DNA from: Stercorarius parasiticus
Lineage: Eukaryota > Chordata > Aves > Charadriiformes > Stercorariidae
NCBI GenBank assembly: GCA_013396915.1
Contig: VWZL01004596.1
Location: forward strand, 71,334-135,333
DNA: 64,000 bases
Direction of reading: 5' to 3'
The position numbers and the translations under genes are program-made. Positions 50,434-64,000 of this stretch are shown one piece after another (the first letter of the stretch is position 1; each line of letters opens with the position of its first letter). The notes under the pieces are model-generated. The model had not been told where the DNA came from, ran no database searches, and saw only the letters and a list, made by a program, of their open reading frames with translations.

Positions 50434-53400
50434 CAATGCAGTTAAAGCATCTCTATCTGCCGTGTGGGTCAGAGCTGCAGGGAGACAGTCAAAATTAAGT
50501 TTAAGATTCAGGCTGAAAGCTGCAAACAGTGAGAAAGGCAGCACCCTCACACTGGGCTGGTAGTTCTTCATCTATTTTGTGGCAGAACTCCAAGTTATTG
50601 GGGTACTGTACTTCACATGTTCTCGTTGCCATAGCAGAAGGAAAACATGCTCTGTCTCCAGGTAACGGGAAACAGTAATTCTTAAAATATAATTTTTGTT
50701 TTACATTTCAGTTAATTTTAAAAATTCTTGGCTACGATGGGACAAATTACTTTCCAAAACAGTTGCATTTTTGTAAACTTCATCTTTATTAGAATATTTT
50801 CTTGAAATTATTTCAATATTCTATGCAAACAAAGTGTTTGCATGGTAACATAAAGCAGAGGCATCTTCCAGTGACCGTATTTTGGCTTGTTTTGCTTATC
50901 ATCTACATGCTTTTATTCAAGGTACGGCTGGAGTGACAGACAAACCACAGCTTGTTACGATGATGATTTCAAAACGTTTTAAAGAGCTTGTTCTCTACAA
51001 CAAAACTAGTTTTTCTTCACAACTGTTTCTATGGCTTGGAAGTAGGCAAAGGATGCAAAAGAAGTTTATCTGGTTAGAAACAAAAAGGTTCTTCTAAAAT
51101 TAAAGGTGTAGAAGTTTCACAGTCATTGAGACTCGCCACACGCTCCACATTTCCTTAACAGTTTCTGGCTAATTCAAAGTTCTTGTACAAACAGGTCAAT
51201 ACATTTTCCAGGTTTAATGTAAAATGAGATTTAACCTACAGTATGGAATTAAACAATACTACCTGACAAACAGAGCCAACTGCCTGATAACTAGAGAGAT
51301 TTTTAAGCACTTAGTATTATGGAGTCAGCAAATCAGGTTTTATTACACTACTGAAAAAATAAAAAAAATGCTCTTTAGTGCCAATAAAACAATGTTGTAT
51401 TATTACCGGTCAGTATGTTTCCATTCAGTCAGCTGCATGTTCATTAGTCTTCAAGAACTGAATGGGGAATACTAGGCATTGTGTTTTAATTCTTCTTTCA
51501 GTCAATTACCAGTGGAAAAGGTAAATGTTATCTTCAATTAAAATCAAGCAGAAACTCACAGAGACAGCCAACAATGCCTCTTCTCTAACAGTTCTGCAAA
51601 GAAAGCCAGCAGTTAACTGCAAACTGACTTAACTGAGTTCTGTATTTCCCCTAAATCAAAGAAGTGAGCTGGAAATTCCAGCTCCCATATTCAGTTTTGC
51701 ATTCTGAAACATGATTTCCAAATCAGAAGATAGAATTTTTCACAACAATTTTTAAAACCTTTCATCTGGGTGAAGTGAATTTGACTTCAAGGAGGTGGGC
51801 AAGAGGGGCACAAAGACTGCCAACTTCCCAGGTGTCCATTAAGCAAGCCATCAAATGAATGACTCAAACTTTTACTTGTTCACTAGTTTTTATGATTACT
51901 AAACAAAATCATCTAGACAGGAGAGCAGGCAGCTGGACGATCCTTCCCAGCTTGCGAGGCAAATAACACAGGGGTCTCAGCAACCACTGAGCAGGTGGCC
52001 AAGTGACAAAATATCAGGCGGGCAAAGTTTCAGGGGAAATGACACATCCCAGCAGAACATTTCTAGTCCAACAAAACTCCAGGCTTTTCTGTTTGAGCAT
52101 TTTATGGTGGTTTTTTTTCATAACAACATTTCAAAGGAAATTTTTACCAATTCTTGCACTCAAAGCAAGAAACTAGTTTCTATGTAGTACTGTATTTTAA
52201 AAAGAAAATTGCTTACAGCAAGCTTTTGTAGACTGACTCAATTGTATTTCCAGATCTACAACTTAGCCCATCTCTTTGATCATGTAACTTCTCACTTGTG
52301 CCCCAGTTAAAAGAACTGCAGAAATACCAGAGGTTATATGGGAAGCAATGACAGGAAGAAGCTGAATTATTAATTGCACAGATATCCACTCTAATCAGTA
52401 GCCCATGCGATACAGGCAAGAAGCTATCAGTCTCCGCAGACCTCTTTATGTACTACATTTTATTTCTGATCCTTCTCTTGGGCACTTCAGTATTTTAATG
52501 AACATTACAAATATGGCAGAGATCACTATCACAGGGGAAAAAAAAAAAACACATGAAGAAACAGGCACTTGACCATTAAAAATACTTCCCTTTTATTCAG
52601 TTCTTGCATTTAAAAACCTCTAACAGATTTAACACATGAATCATAAAACAATATAGGATAGGGCAATAAAAGGTAATTATCATCACAAAGCACATCCCTG
52701 ACCCTCTCTAACAGTATAGCAGATATTATTAAATGTGCGCACAATAGAAAGTACAATACTCAATGAGTAATTTCCGGAAATATTACCAATAAAATACGGT
52801 TACTGCTGCATCTTATAATTTATTATCTCTTTTATTTGCCAAGACTTAATCTGACTATTATAATTCAATAAAAAATTTAGTAGAATATTTAATTTGCTCT
52901 TCCAAGTAATTGTGTCTTTCCAAATGCAAAAAACCTGGCTGAGATTCTTTGCAGTACAGCCTTTAGATACTGTAAGCAGATAATTCAGTCAGGGTACAGA
53001 CATCAAATCAGCCTGATGCTTTTTCACTCTTGTTTACCTGTACTCTTTCCACTGTTGCTCCAGACAACCATTAGACCAATAAAGCTTGAATGAGAGCATG
53101 AGCTAAGGTATTTAAAATGATTTATAAGAAAGTATCAAGCAACAGCTACAGCTGCTTCCTGAAAAAAAAGAATGATTTATGGAAAAGTAGCTTGCTTTTA
53201 TTCCTTACTATATTCAGAAAATCTAGATGAATTGACTAATTTGAGCTGCTGTAGGAAGAATTGCACAAGAGCTTTTTCTAACAAAAGCTACCTCATTTTT
53301 TATTATGCATATTGCAGGCACAAGTAATTTTGAATTACTTTTTCATGGCTTTCCATGCATATAGTTGTTCTCTGTACTATCCCTCAAGTTACTGTGGCTC

Positions 53401-56400
53401 CACAAGCCTGTATTAAACAGCAACCAATATAAAAAGAGCGCAGTGGCTGACAAGTCATCAAAAATAGATTCAGCAGATGAAGAACAGCTGTTGTATTCCC
53501 CCCATCCCGTCTTTAAGTAAAACCAAAAAAACATAACCTTGCAACAAACATGAAATAGTGGTCAGTTCTGAAGTTTTCCTAGGTCTATTAAGTAAAACTT
53601 GCAGGGCAGCTCTGGGCCCAGTCTACTTCAAAAAAAAAAAAAGCTACTTCTGGTCCATAGCAGGCAAATCTAAGTCCTCTGGTTTTAACAGTCTGCAACA
53701 GACCAAAAAGCTGACCAACTTTGATAGATAACAAACCCAAGTGAAAATTATGAAAAACAGATAAAACATTCCACTTTGTAATTGGAGAGGCTACAAACAA
53801 ACCAATAAATCAAGCTTTTTATCCTCCTGCATGAGAGCATCCCAGCACTTTAGCTCACAGCTATTCTTGGTGGGGAGGGGTGGCATTTATAATTTCAGAA
53901 GTACATATTTCACAATGAAATACTCAGCTGGGGAACAGAAATCAAGGACTCCATGTTGAAGAACAGTTACACAAAGACAAAACTACTTAGTAAAGTGTTC
54001 AGATCTTAAAACCTCTGCCACCGGCATTGAACCAAACTCAATCCCTGAGAATAGTGAATGCTCTTCAAACTATTCATATGCACTGCAACAGATCCTGAAT
54101 GTACCATTTAAAAAAATGCTGACTTTTCAAGGTTCTAAAACCTTTGCTGTGTTCTCCATTTCCAAGATAAATTCTTTGCTCAGCCTACTTACAGAACAGC
54201 AAGTCACAACTCCCTTCTGTGTACGGACACATCCATGAAACTTCCAATGGCTTTTCTACCCTCATCAAGACAAAATCTTCTCATTGGGTTAACAACTCAA
54301 AAGACATACAGGAGACACGTATGAACACAATTCAAACGGCCTGTTCAACACGCTATGAAAACCACTAACCATCACTACGATAGCAACAGCATGACAGAAA
54401 ACTTACGCTAATTCATATTATTCTGAAGACTACAATTATGAAAATAAAAAGGGGAAATGTAAAAAGCAGACTTTCAGAGGCCTTAAGCAAGGTAATCAAC
54501 TTGGAGAAAGTTTCAGTGAGAGCTCTGTATTTGTGACCACCCTTTACAAAAACCTCTCTCAGTTTCCAAACAGAATATATTAACCCAAATAATTCCTCCT
54601 TTTCCAGTTGTAACGTATGCTACAAATGCAGGTACAAGTAAATTTGATTCTGGATGGGTAATTTTACGGCATGGTTTGAGTTGTTTTTTTTTTTTTTAAC
54701 CAAAGCAGCTTATTCTTTTATATATATTTTTTATACTATAACATCCATCACCTGTAAAACAATGGCAATTGCTAAACTACTTTATTCCTTTTCTTAGTAG
54801 CGTATTACATGCTATAAAACTTCAGCAGGCCCCACGTTAAAAATCCCAACAACAAACTTACTGAAATCAGTGAGGCTCCACCTAGAATCAATTGCAAAAT
54901 CAGATTATGGATTTTATCTAATCTCAGAACTGTTGCAGGGCTGCAAAGAAAAACTAGAAACTTATCTTCATTTCCTGACAGTGTAAGTCATTCTGGCTAA
55001 ACCATACTTATACAGGAGATGGAGAACAGTGCCTACAGACAAATTTATGTCACTTTTTTTTATAATAATAAAGATAAATTGCTATTATCAATTGCATATA
55101 ACTCTGCCAAGCCTCTGAGTTTGTGCAACTGCCTCAGGCTTTTTAAAAATATATTTCCAAGACAAATATCAAAGAAAAAAAAACATTTGCAAATAACGTT
55201 AAAAATGTCCTAGCCACTTAATTGGAAAATTCCATACTTTAGAGAACTTGAAGTTTTGCAGGGCTGCCGTTGTATCAGGAATACACAGCATTTTGAAGAA
55301 TACTTAACACATCAGCAAATATCACATGCTTATATCCATTTTAAAAGCCACATAAATTGTAGTTTTCTAGTGAGTTATGCTTACAGGCTGGCTGCTTTCC
55401 AAGGTAAGCATAGTAGAAACAATAGATCAGTTACCTGGCAGGCTTCAAAGAAAAAGAGGAAAAATGCAGTAGTTCTGCAGAAAATTTACCAACGTTTTAC
55501 TCCAACTAGAAGCAGCAGAAACAGTTTATTTGCATTTAATCCATACCTGGACATGAAATCCCGTTCACAATCTGTTATGCTTTGGTGAAGATGGAATGCC
55601 CAAAGCGATATAGCCAAAAACCACACACTGCCAAACTACTGCCCCACTACTAACTAGTAATATTTCTGCTTCAAGACCTTACAGTAAGAGATGAACTTCT
55701 GTTGTGCTTTTCAGAGCCTTCTAGAAAACATTCTTCAAATCTCATTTGCATAGCCCACCAACAGGATCAGTCAACAGCATATCTGGGTATTTCTAAAATT
55801 ACATTACAAACCAGCGTTAAGAGCTGCAGCTTTAACCCCATCTTCAGCTCTGTAATTCTTTCTTTCTACCAGCTGCAAAGGGAAGCTTCTCTTCTGACAG
55901 AATTCCAAAGGGGCTTCAAGGTGATCCAGGTCTTCAAAGCCCTTTCTGACAGAGCACTGCATTTCCCAGTGTAAACACTTCCTCCACGCATCTGCATGGT
56001 GCTTGTGTGTAGACGCAAGCTTTGCCTGGGAAGACGCACATCTGAGTTAAACAATCTCTACTTGAGCTAATAAAGCTTCGTGTCTCAGCAGGGATTCTCG
56101 GCCCATGCCCAGCAGCAGACTGATGCAGATACGTTGCTTCTGGTTCCAGGGCTACTGAATTTGATTCTATAAAACACAAAACATTTTTCTTCAAATTCTA
56201 AGTGCTTTCAAAGACAGAAAATGTTTTACCAATATAGTATAATACAGCAACTCATGTTTCTTGTTAAAGCTGAATGACTTTGGTCCCTCGAAGACATAGC
56301 AAGAAATGAGTGACCGTTTGATTCTTACTTGTAAAGCGTTTTGCATTTAGAGGCAAGTGATGCAGTGCTATTAACAAACAAATAGCAAAATGTTTTCCAT

Positions 56401-59400
56401 GAACATTTAGCAAGGTTATTTTATCCTATAACAAATTACCAGTATAAGAAGCAAAATACAGTCATTCAATGCTGAAGCAACTGGGGAAGTTATCTGCCAG
56501 TGCTTATGCAATGCTTTACTAAGCTGCCAGAAGACAAATAGAAAAAAGCAACATCTAAGACACAGCTATTTAGGATTTTAGCTTTGTATTACGTAAAATA
56601 GTAGCTCATTTGAAATAGAATCTCAGTTTGTAATAAAGTTTGCCAGAACTGAAAGGACCTTATAAAAAAAGAAGTGGCTTAATAGGTATTGTATTTCCCA
56701 TCAAAGACCAAGTCAATGTCAGAGTAAGAATGATTTTCAAGTCAGCTGCAAATATGTTTGGCAGTTGCAGATTCATTAGATGGACCTGCTGTAACAGACA
56801 CAGAGGCCAGGCAATCTAAGAATAAAGTATCCATTAAATAATTACAGAACAGCAAGTGACCTAGTCAGGGAAATAACCCATTAGAGCTGTTCTGGGACTA
56901 CTAGATTTTATGCATGTGAGCAATGCTCTAGCTTAACAAGAGCTATTAGGAAAAAAAGGAGAGGAAAGAAAGAAAGCCTCACAAGAGCTAAAGAGCCACC
57001 CAACACACATTTGGCGCATTGTTACAGACCAACTGACCGCTTCCAGTCTCCAACTTGATACCGCTGATGTTGCTACAAAAGTACCTTAAAAGCTGCAAAG
57101 TGATAGGGGAAAGGAACAAAAGAAAGAACAACTTTTAGAAGATTGTGATGTTGAAGCAAAAAAATTCTTTGGATACTTAAGGAAGCTACATTGCTCATAC
57201 CTCAGGGATAAGAGGCCAGAAGATAAAGAACACCCTGACCTACACCAAAACTATCACGTGGAAGATAAAGACGACAGGTGACAAGGTAGACATAGTTTAG
57301 AGGAGGTTATTTATTGGTATCCCTTCTTCCCCTTAGAAATAATAATAAAAAAGGAATCTAAGAGGAAATGCAATGACTCAATCTCTGCACTAGATAAATC
57401 ATATCCAAAAAAGGAAGATATTATCCAGATTTGGCTGTGCAGATCTTACTACCAGAAATATCTAAATCGGGAATCTTCTCATTGCAGTTTCTATAGACAT
57501 GGAACATGTTTAATACCAGCTGTATCTAGACTTTTCTTTAGGGCCAGCCAGATTTAATGACTTGGCAATTCATTATAAGTAATTTTTTTCCCTTTTTTCT
57601 TTTCTCTCGTGCTACAAAAATTTCTCTTCCAAGAAGATCTAGTATTCTCTCAGTTATTTCCAAGTGGGAACACACCCTGGCATATGTTTCCCCTTTTACC
57701 AAGTGCCCTGACCTTTCAGGAAAAAGATTATACAAAAACAGAGAATTCCTGGAAATAATCTGCTATTTCTGATTAGTATACTAATATCACAGAAACAGAA
57801 GCTGGAAAAGCTTATCTTCAAGCTGTAAAATATGCTCATTAATAAGTGAAGTACCTGGTCAACTGGCTAAGGATATATGAGATAGCATGTACATCTTTCT
57901 AGTTGCGTTTGGAGAATTCCCAAATGAAATCACAGCTCTTGAAATGCCTTTAATGAGTTCATTGCAATGGGCATTGCGGAGGTGATATTTCTATTCAGGA
58001 ACTTATAAGTCATGGACTTGTCAAAACCAGATGCTTATGACATTCCATTTCCCTCTCTTCGTCATCAGTTTGAGGCTTCTCCCTGTGTCTTACGAAAGTA
58101 AACACACTGCTGAAACTCTCAGTACTCCCAAATAACCAAAGGACAGTATATCTTTACATACTGGGACACTCTACATTCAAACAATGCAGCCTCAAGAAAA
58201 TTAGTCCACTTCTGGCGTGATGGTAAGGCATGCTGAGGTTAAGAAAAACCATCACGAGCACAGCTACAAAGCTGAACACAGAAGTGCCAGCATTAAAAAT
58301 AGCAGCATTGACAATGAAATATTCTTATGTCCCAGAGCTAAGTGACATTTTTCATCTGAGCATGGAACAGACAGCTATCTTATCCAATACTTAGATGTTC
58401 ATCTCTGAAATATTTTTGTTGCCAGCATGACCATCAAAGCAAATGGCTTGGTAAACATGAGCAAGAGTAGTGATGGCAAATGACACAATGCATGGATCGA
58501 AGACCTGATATTACACAATATCACCTGGAGTCTATTAAAGCTATTCATTTATGCTAGCATAAGTAGATATTAACAAAAGCATGGAAATTATTTAGAGAAA
58601 CGAGTTACAAGACCTTAATCAAACAAGGGACCATAAAATTGTTCCAACTCTTTACTAAAATGTTAGGAATTAATTAACTTGCAGTTGGGTCAACTTGCCG
58701 TCTATCCCAGAGGCATAAAACCAAGATGACATGCAGGGATGCTGCTTTCCACACTCATGGGCAGAATGAATAGTATGTGAACTTCTATTCTAGTGTAGGC
58801 AGCCAGTTGAGAAACTCTGTTATACTGAGCAGGGTCTTAAACCTAATTCTCCACAATGGCACTAAAATAAGAGCCCCAGTGACAAGCAAGGCAAGGGTCT
58901 TGCCCTTCAGAATTCTGACTCCTCCCCTCAGCAGGTCCACCTTGAGCGGCAACTGAGGCAATAACACCTCAGAAAAAGTTAAACTCTGATTGTTAAGTTG
59001 AAAACTCCTAATTTTGCCTTTCACAGGGGAACACAGGCGGATACTACTTTTGAGTGAGGTGGACACTACTTAGTCATCTAACACTAAATATGATTTCTTG
59101 TATGTACTTTGATTGGAATTTATGCAAGAGCATTGCCTTCCCATGAAGGAAGCTCTTAGTATGTAGATGGCCTCAAAAGCTCTCCACAGAAATACGCAGA
59201 GAATTATATCGTCTTATTTAAAGATTAATAATACATTTTTCACAAGTTAAATAGAAGATAGATGTTCGCAACTTCTACTATGGTATCTACAAATGTGTTG
59301 TGAGAAAAATCCTAGGCTCTTATAGTATCGGTTATATACTTGGATTAACACAAATAACTAGGATTAAAACCGTAATTTCTCAAGGCTAAAGCATATAATT

Positions 59401-62400
59401 TTTAATTTTACGTAAAGCCGCTTAGCACTCAAAACTTTCCTCTTGCACAACTCATTTTCACCTGCTCCTGCTGTTGTCACAGATTAACAGCCAGAGAGAG
59501 AGGACAGAAAGAACCAAAACAACACAGCAGTGGGAATAAAGGAACATACTATGTCCAAGGGAAAGCCTAGAGCTATTGGAAAGCCCTGTATTACAGCTAA
59601 GCAAGGCAAAACAACGTGCCTTCTAACAAAGACAATTTGAAGCCAGCTGTAACCCAGAAGATTAATGTACTGACTCAGGCATATATGAGCCTGAGTTTTC
59701 CATTGCCCCTCTTTCCCGAGGAGGGTAAGGAAGGGTAAAGCTGGTTGTCAAAAAGCTTTCAAAAGGGCAGTAAGGAGAAAATTTGAAAACAACTTGAGGA
59801 AACATGGATTCCTGCTGAGCACAGAGTTTTCAACAACAGCTAAGATTTATTATATTGAAATTTTCTTTCCAACATAGATACAAGCTACAACAACATGTGT
59901 GTCCTTTCCAATTCAGCCACAGCTGAACATTCTACAGAACCATTACAGTAAGAAAAGAAGCTTTCACAAAACCTTTTTTTATAAGATCTCTTATTTTGGG
60001 ATCAAACAGATATATTATTAAAGTAATGCTGGTAAAAGGAATCAATGATTGGAATAAGTGATGTCAAGGACTGCTGAGCAATTAAATCTGATTACTAATT
60101 TTGATGTATTGATGAGAACATCAGAACAGAGTATTTGGAACAATATACTGAATACAAATGCTCTTGAAACTATTCATTAAGTCTTTACTTCCCCTCTGCC
60201 CTGGATTTGAATAGATTGAAGAATGTAAACAACCTTCTACATCAATATTTAGGAAAGTTTTATGGGCAATGCGTACAGTAATTTATTTTTTAATTAAGAT
60301 ATTACTTACTATTTAATCAAAGTTCTCTTTTAATTTGTTTAGGATTTTTTGCTATAGAGAATGGGGAACAGGAGAAAAAAAAAATAAGATTAAGTGACAC
60401 CTTTGTTAGTTTCTATTGTAAAAGGTAAGCTAGCAATAGCCACCAAAGCCAAGATTTTTAGATCCCCCTTCACCAGTTTACTCCTATGACAAATTAACAC
60501 TCTTTTCAAAGAGTACACTGAATTAACACAGCCATATAAATTCTGTTTGGAAGCAGCTGGCTGATCAAATAGCACTTGCGTAGCCCTGCATTACTCCCAG
60601 CATGTGCTACTCTTTGATATATTCCCATTAGGCAAACGATGTGGAGTTAAAGCTGCAGTTGGTTCTTTGAAGGGAATATCATTATGGGATAAAAACAAAA
60701 AATTCAAAGGATCAAGGTTTTAATATGGCACAACCCATTTTCTAAATAAGTTTCTAAAAACATCTGATGAGCCTGCCCATTGATTTCCTTGCAGAAGGCA
60801 AAACACTTCTTGTACGCATACTACAGTATTTCCAATCAAATAATCTTTAAAAATGGCTTATGGAAATAATAAAGTCTCTCATTGTAAGTTACATCTGATT
60901 CCAGTATGAGATTTTATTTTATCCTTTCCTTTTCCTTTTTTTTTTTCTTTTTAAATTAAACCTTGCTCCATAGAAACATCAGGAGTTACACCTGGTGGAA
61001 TGGGGTAGGGAGTTCACCCACAAAGCTCTCTCACTGAATAGGCAGTGATGACAGGATTTGTTAAATATGCATTTTCTCACCTTAAAGGTATCTCACTGGA
61101 ACAGCCTGAGCACAAGAAGAAAAAGTAATGGTCTCTTGGCAGCACGTATAAGCTGCCATTATTGTGATGAAACATTAAACCACAAGCAGCTGCCAGAGCA
61201 AGACATGCTTATGTAAAGGAGCACATTTCTTCAAGTGTTTTAGCTTAAACAGATACTGAAGTCAAAAGAATTGAAGTAATTTTAAGAATCACCTTCTATG
61301 TCAGCTTTCACCTCTTTTATATATATGTTACAATAACATTACTGTGTTTCTGGAGTAAGGGTTTGGTTGTTTATTTTTTTCGAATCTTTGAGAGAAAAGA
61401 TTAAATTGAAAAGAAATTAGCTGTCTTCTGCTTCATACCAGCAAAGTAGTAGAGTTTTTAAAATCCTGGATCAAAACTACCTTATGCAATTTTGCATTTG
61501 CCAAGCCTAGTACCAATCCATCAATGAAGGATTTCCTTCATTTAATTTTGGGCATTTACATAAATGCCTTAAGTTGGGTCACTGGAATTACTCCCCCTCG
61601 TTCCCCATCCCATCCCAGTCCATTCAGCAGGCTGATCCTATAATTCAATTTCACAAAATAAAACTCCACTTTCTCTTCCTCTGAAGCAGCAAATATAGAC
61701 ACAGCTTATTTTCATGGAGGCTTGATCTACAGGGGGTTAATATTTTAGAACTTCTGAGTAAAATCTGCAATCACAGTAGGAAAAGCTAAAGAGGCACTTA
61801 ACCTCTGGGAGGCCTCACTCTCCTCCCATCTTAGTGACATTAGAACCATCCAAACGCAAAATACCATGTGGGCAATATTTTTTCAAGTTTTTGTTCTGAA
61901 AAAAAGGAGGGAAGGAATAGGGTACAGGATACCCTGGAAGAGTTTCCTGTTACAAATAAAGGTTTTCCTACAAGAACATGCAACTGTTGCTGTACACCCA
62001 CACAGCCTGGAGTTTTGAACAGAGTTTCGGCAAATAATGAAGTTTATCCTTTTCAAGCTGTTTTAGAGATGAGTTCAAGACCCAGGTTATCAGACTCACT
62101 AACATTTACATATGAAAAGGATAAGAAGTGATGATGAAAACTGCCATTTTTCTCTTTACATACCAGAAATGACTAAACATGTGCAGAGTCATAACAAACT
62201 TCAGCAATGGAAAAAACTGCAAAATGAAGTGCTTTTGCAAAATAGCTCCCTCTTCAGTTTTCTTTCAGTTTGTTCCTGCTCATTTATACAAAAGACTATT
62301 CTTCCATCAATGCCACCAGAAGACATTTGGAAAAACTGCGTTAGATTCAAACTGTATTTTAGTTGTCATGGGCTTGTCCTCCTCAAAGTTTAAAGCCAGA

Positions 62401-63688
62401 AGATACCATTAGATCATTTAATTGAATGTTTATGGGAGGCTATTCAATTCAGTTCACTTAGCCAATGATAGTTTGTATAGAACAACCTTCCAAAAGCTTG
62501 CTCGATTTGAAAATACCAGCATGTGGATATCTAACACCTCCCACTATTACGTGACCCATATTTTGATTTCATAATTTTATTTCCATAAAGATAATTGCAA
62601 GCTAACCATGAAACTTCAGTCTTCATTTGGATGAACTGGACAAACGTAATAATATATCATGAACAGCTAAGTAAAGCACATTACAAACACTATTAATTTG
62701 ATCAACCAAACTTATTTTCCATATAATCATATCTATTCAAAGACCATCCTAGGTCAGATGCACACTGGGCAAGCATCGCTGGGACCACTAGAGTTTTCCC
62801 TTAGCCAGAGCTGTTTTCAAAATAAATTATAAGTTTTACAAACAGTAACCTGCAAATGATGAAACACACATCAGACAGAAAGATTTCCTACTCACTATGC
62901 TGTGAGGTTAACCCATTACCTCTAATAGTCCCAAGGATGTAATCTATTACTAATGGCATGAGTACCCCAGCCTCCTGCCCTATATACATACTCTTTTTAT
63001 ATATATAAAATACATTAGTAATAGGCTACCAGTCCTTAATAGTGAACTATTTAATACAGTCATTTAAGTGGTAACATTTAATAGATAAATAAATAAGTAA
63101 AGCGTCACTTGGATTCCAAAAGTTTTCTTCATTTTGCCATGACAACTATATTCACTGGATAATTTTTCTCCCAACTCGGGAACAGACACATTTGTCTCCA
63201 GTCAAATTATTCATAATTGGAAAGAGTAAACAATGATCAAGCTGGGAAATGTAGTTTGCGAGTTTATCAAGGGACTTTCTGAGAATGCATCTAATTTACA
63301 AGAACTTGGCCTTTCAGAAAATACTTGTAGCTATTTGTACATTCAGAGACAAGAACATAAAACCAGGATTGTAAAAATCAAACACAGCAAGTTTTTGCTC
63401 AGGGTACCTAACCGATAAACAGCTAAATAGCATATATCAATACTAAGATGTACTGATACTTCAAAACAAGCTAAGAATTTACATGTGGAAATGCATAAAT
63501 AAACTTAAATTGAAAGTCAGCTGTAATACATCTACTTGTTCCTGGATGGAAAACTCCCTTCATTTCAGAAAGGGGAACTAAGCCAGCATTGCCACAGTCG
63601 CGGAAATTGCCACTTTCTCTCAGTATTTGCAAGTTCCTATGACATAACAGCTCTAACTTAACACAGGGAAGATTTCTCTAGTTATATT

Positions 63689-63721
63689 GGGGTGTGAGGG
63701 TGTGTGGGGGTAGTTTTGGGG
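63689..63721 (+). other. Predicted G-quadruplex tract
   Basis: Four G runs on the + strand (63689-63692, 63698-63700, 63706-63710, 63718-63721) are separated by loops of 5, 5 and 7 nt. This satisfies the usual G3+N1-7 rule. A T15 run (63723-63737) follows almost directly. Confidence 0.8.
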
Positions 63722-64000
63722 ATTTTTTTTTTTTTTTCTTATTTTACTTTAATCTTATTTCGGATTCCAGTTTATTCTTAAGTCATCTTCTCAAGTATCC
63801 CAAACTTGTTTCAGATGTAGTATTTTACCCAACTAGAAGAAATTATGCTATTAGTGATATGGAAAGAGCCTAGCTAAGAAGTCCACTTAATTTCTCTACA
63901 AAATAAGATTCTTTTTCATGAAGGATAAAGAAGTTTAACCATGAAATTTTCAACATTAGGATGACTGCACTGCTTATGAGCAGGACAGGCAGGTATGTTT

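Larger units (their letters stand above)
45230..64000 (-). other. Upstream intron or 5' flank of LCLAT1
   Basis: The first coding exon is preceded by a splice acceptor, so at least one 5' exon must exist further upstream on the minus strand. No CpG-island promoter or upstream coding exon could be identified confidently up to 64000, so most or all of this 18.8 kb is probably intron. It contains two CR1 fragments on the + strand (48618-49149 and 49978-50311), a CpG-enriched patch (47270-47447), a perfect hairpin (50399-50433), a G-quadruplex-type tract (63689-63721) and T runs at 47610-47627, 54684-54697 and 63723-63737. No other gene is recognisable; open frames of 60-110 codons look like chance. 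Confidence 0.7.

Overview
This window looks like vertebrate, almost certainly avian (possibly other sauropsid), nuclear DNA. It is AT-rich and nearly gene-free at first sight. Its recognisable interspersed repeats are fragments of the CR1 LINE family, which ends in short ATTCTATG-type repeats and dominates bird genomes. The one gene I can support has small exons with canonical GT/AG introns of 3 to more than 19 kb.

That gene is LCLAT1 (lysocardiolipin acyltransferase 1, also ALCAT1/AGPAT8), on the minus strand. Four consecutive coding exons can be placed to the base: 45061-45229 (start codon at 45225-45223), 41467-41665, 28663-28809 and 19572-19688. Their phases are mutually compatible. They give the first 209 complete codons plus the first base of the next, against a family protein of about 376 residues from the same start. 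They carry acyltransferase motif I (NHRTRMDW), motif III (FPEGTD) and motif IV (HPRTTGF). The C-terminal coding part must lie beyond position 1, and the promoter and 5' non-coding exon(s) were not found, so both gene ends are outside or unseen.

Layout on the + strand: 1-19571 is the intron after coding exon 4, with one sense-oriented CR1. 19572-45229 is the coding exon cluster with three introns (8,974, 12,657 and 3,395 nt) and two CR1 fragments. 45230-64000 is upstream intron or 5' flank, with two CR1 fragments close together, a CpG-enriched patch, a perfect 16-bp hairpin and a G-quadruplex-type tract. Small tandem duplications, homopolymer runs and one ambiguous base (44995) are scattered through the introns.

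I found no RNA gene, CRISPR array, bacterial-type operon or convincing undescribed system. The items most worth a second look are the weak exon-4 splice donor followed by a U tract, a 180-codon orphan reading frame at 12136-12678, the hairpin at 50399-50433, the CpG patch at 47270-47447 and a diverged repeat pair near 9.4 and 10.3 kb.
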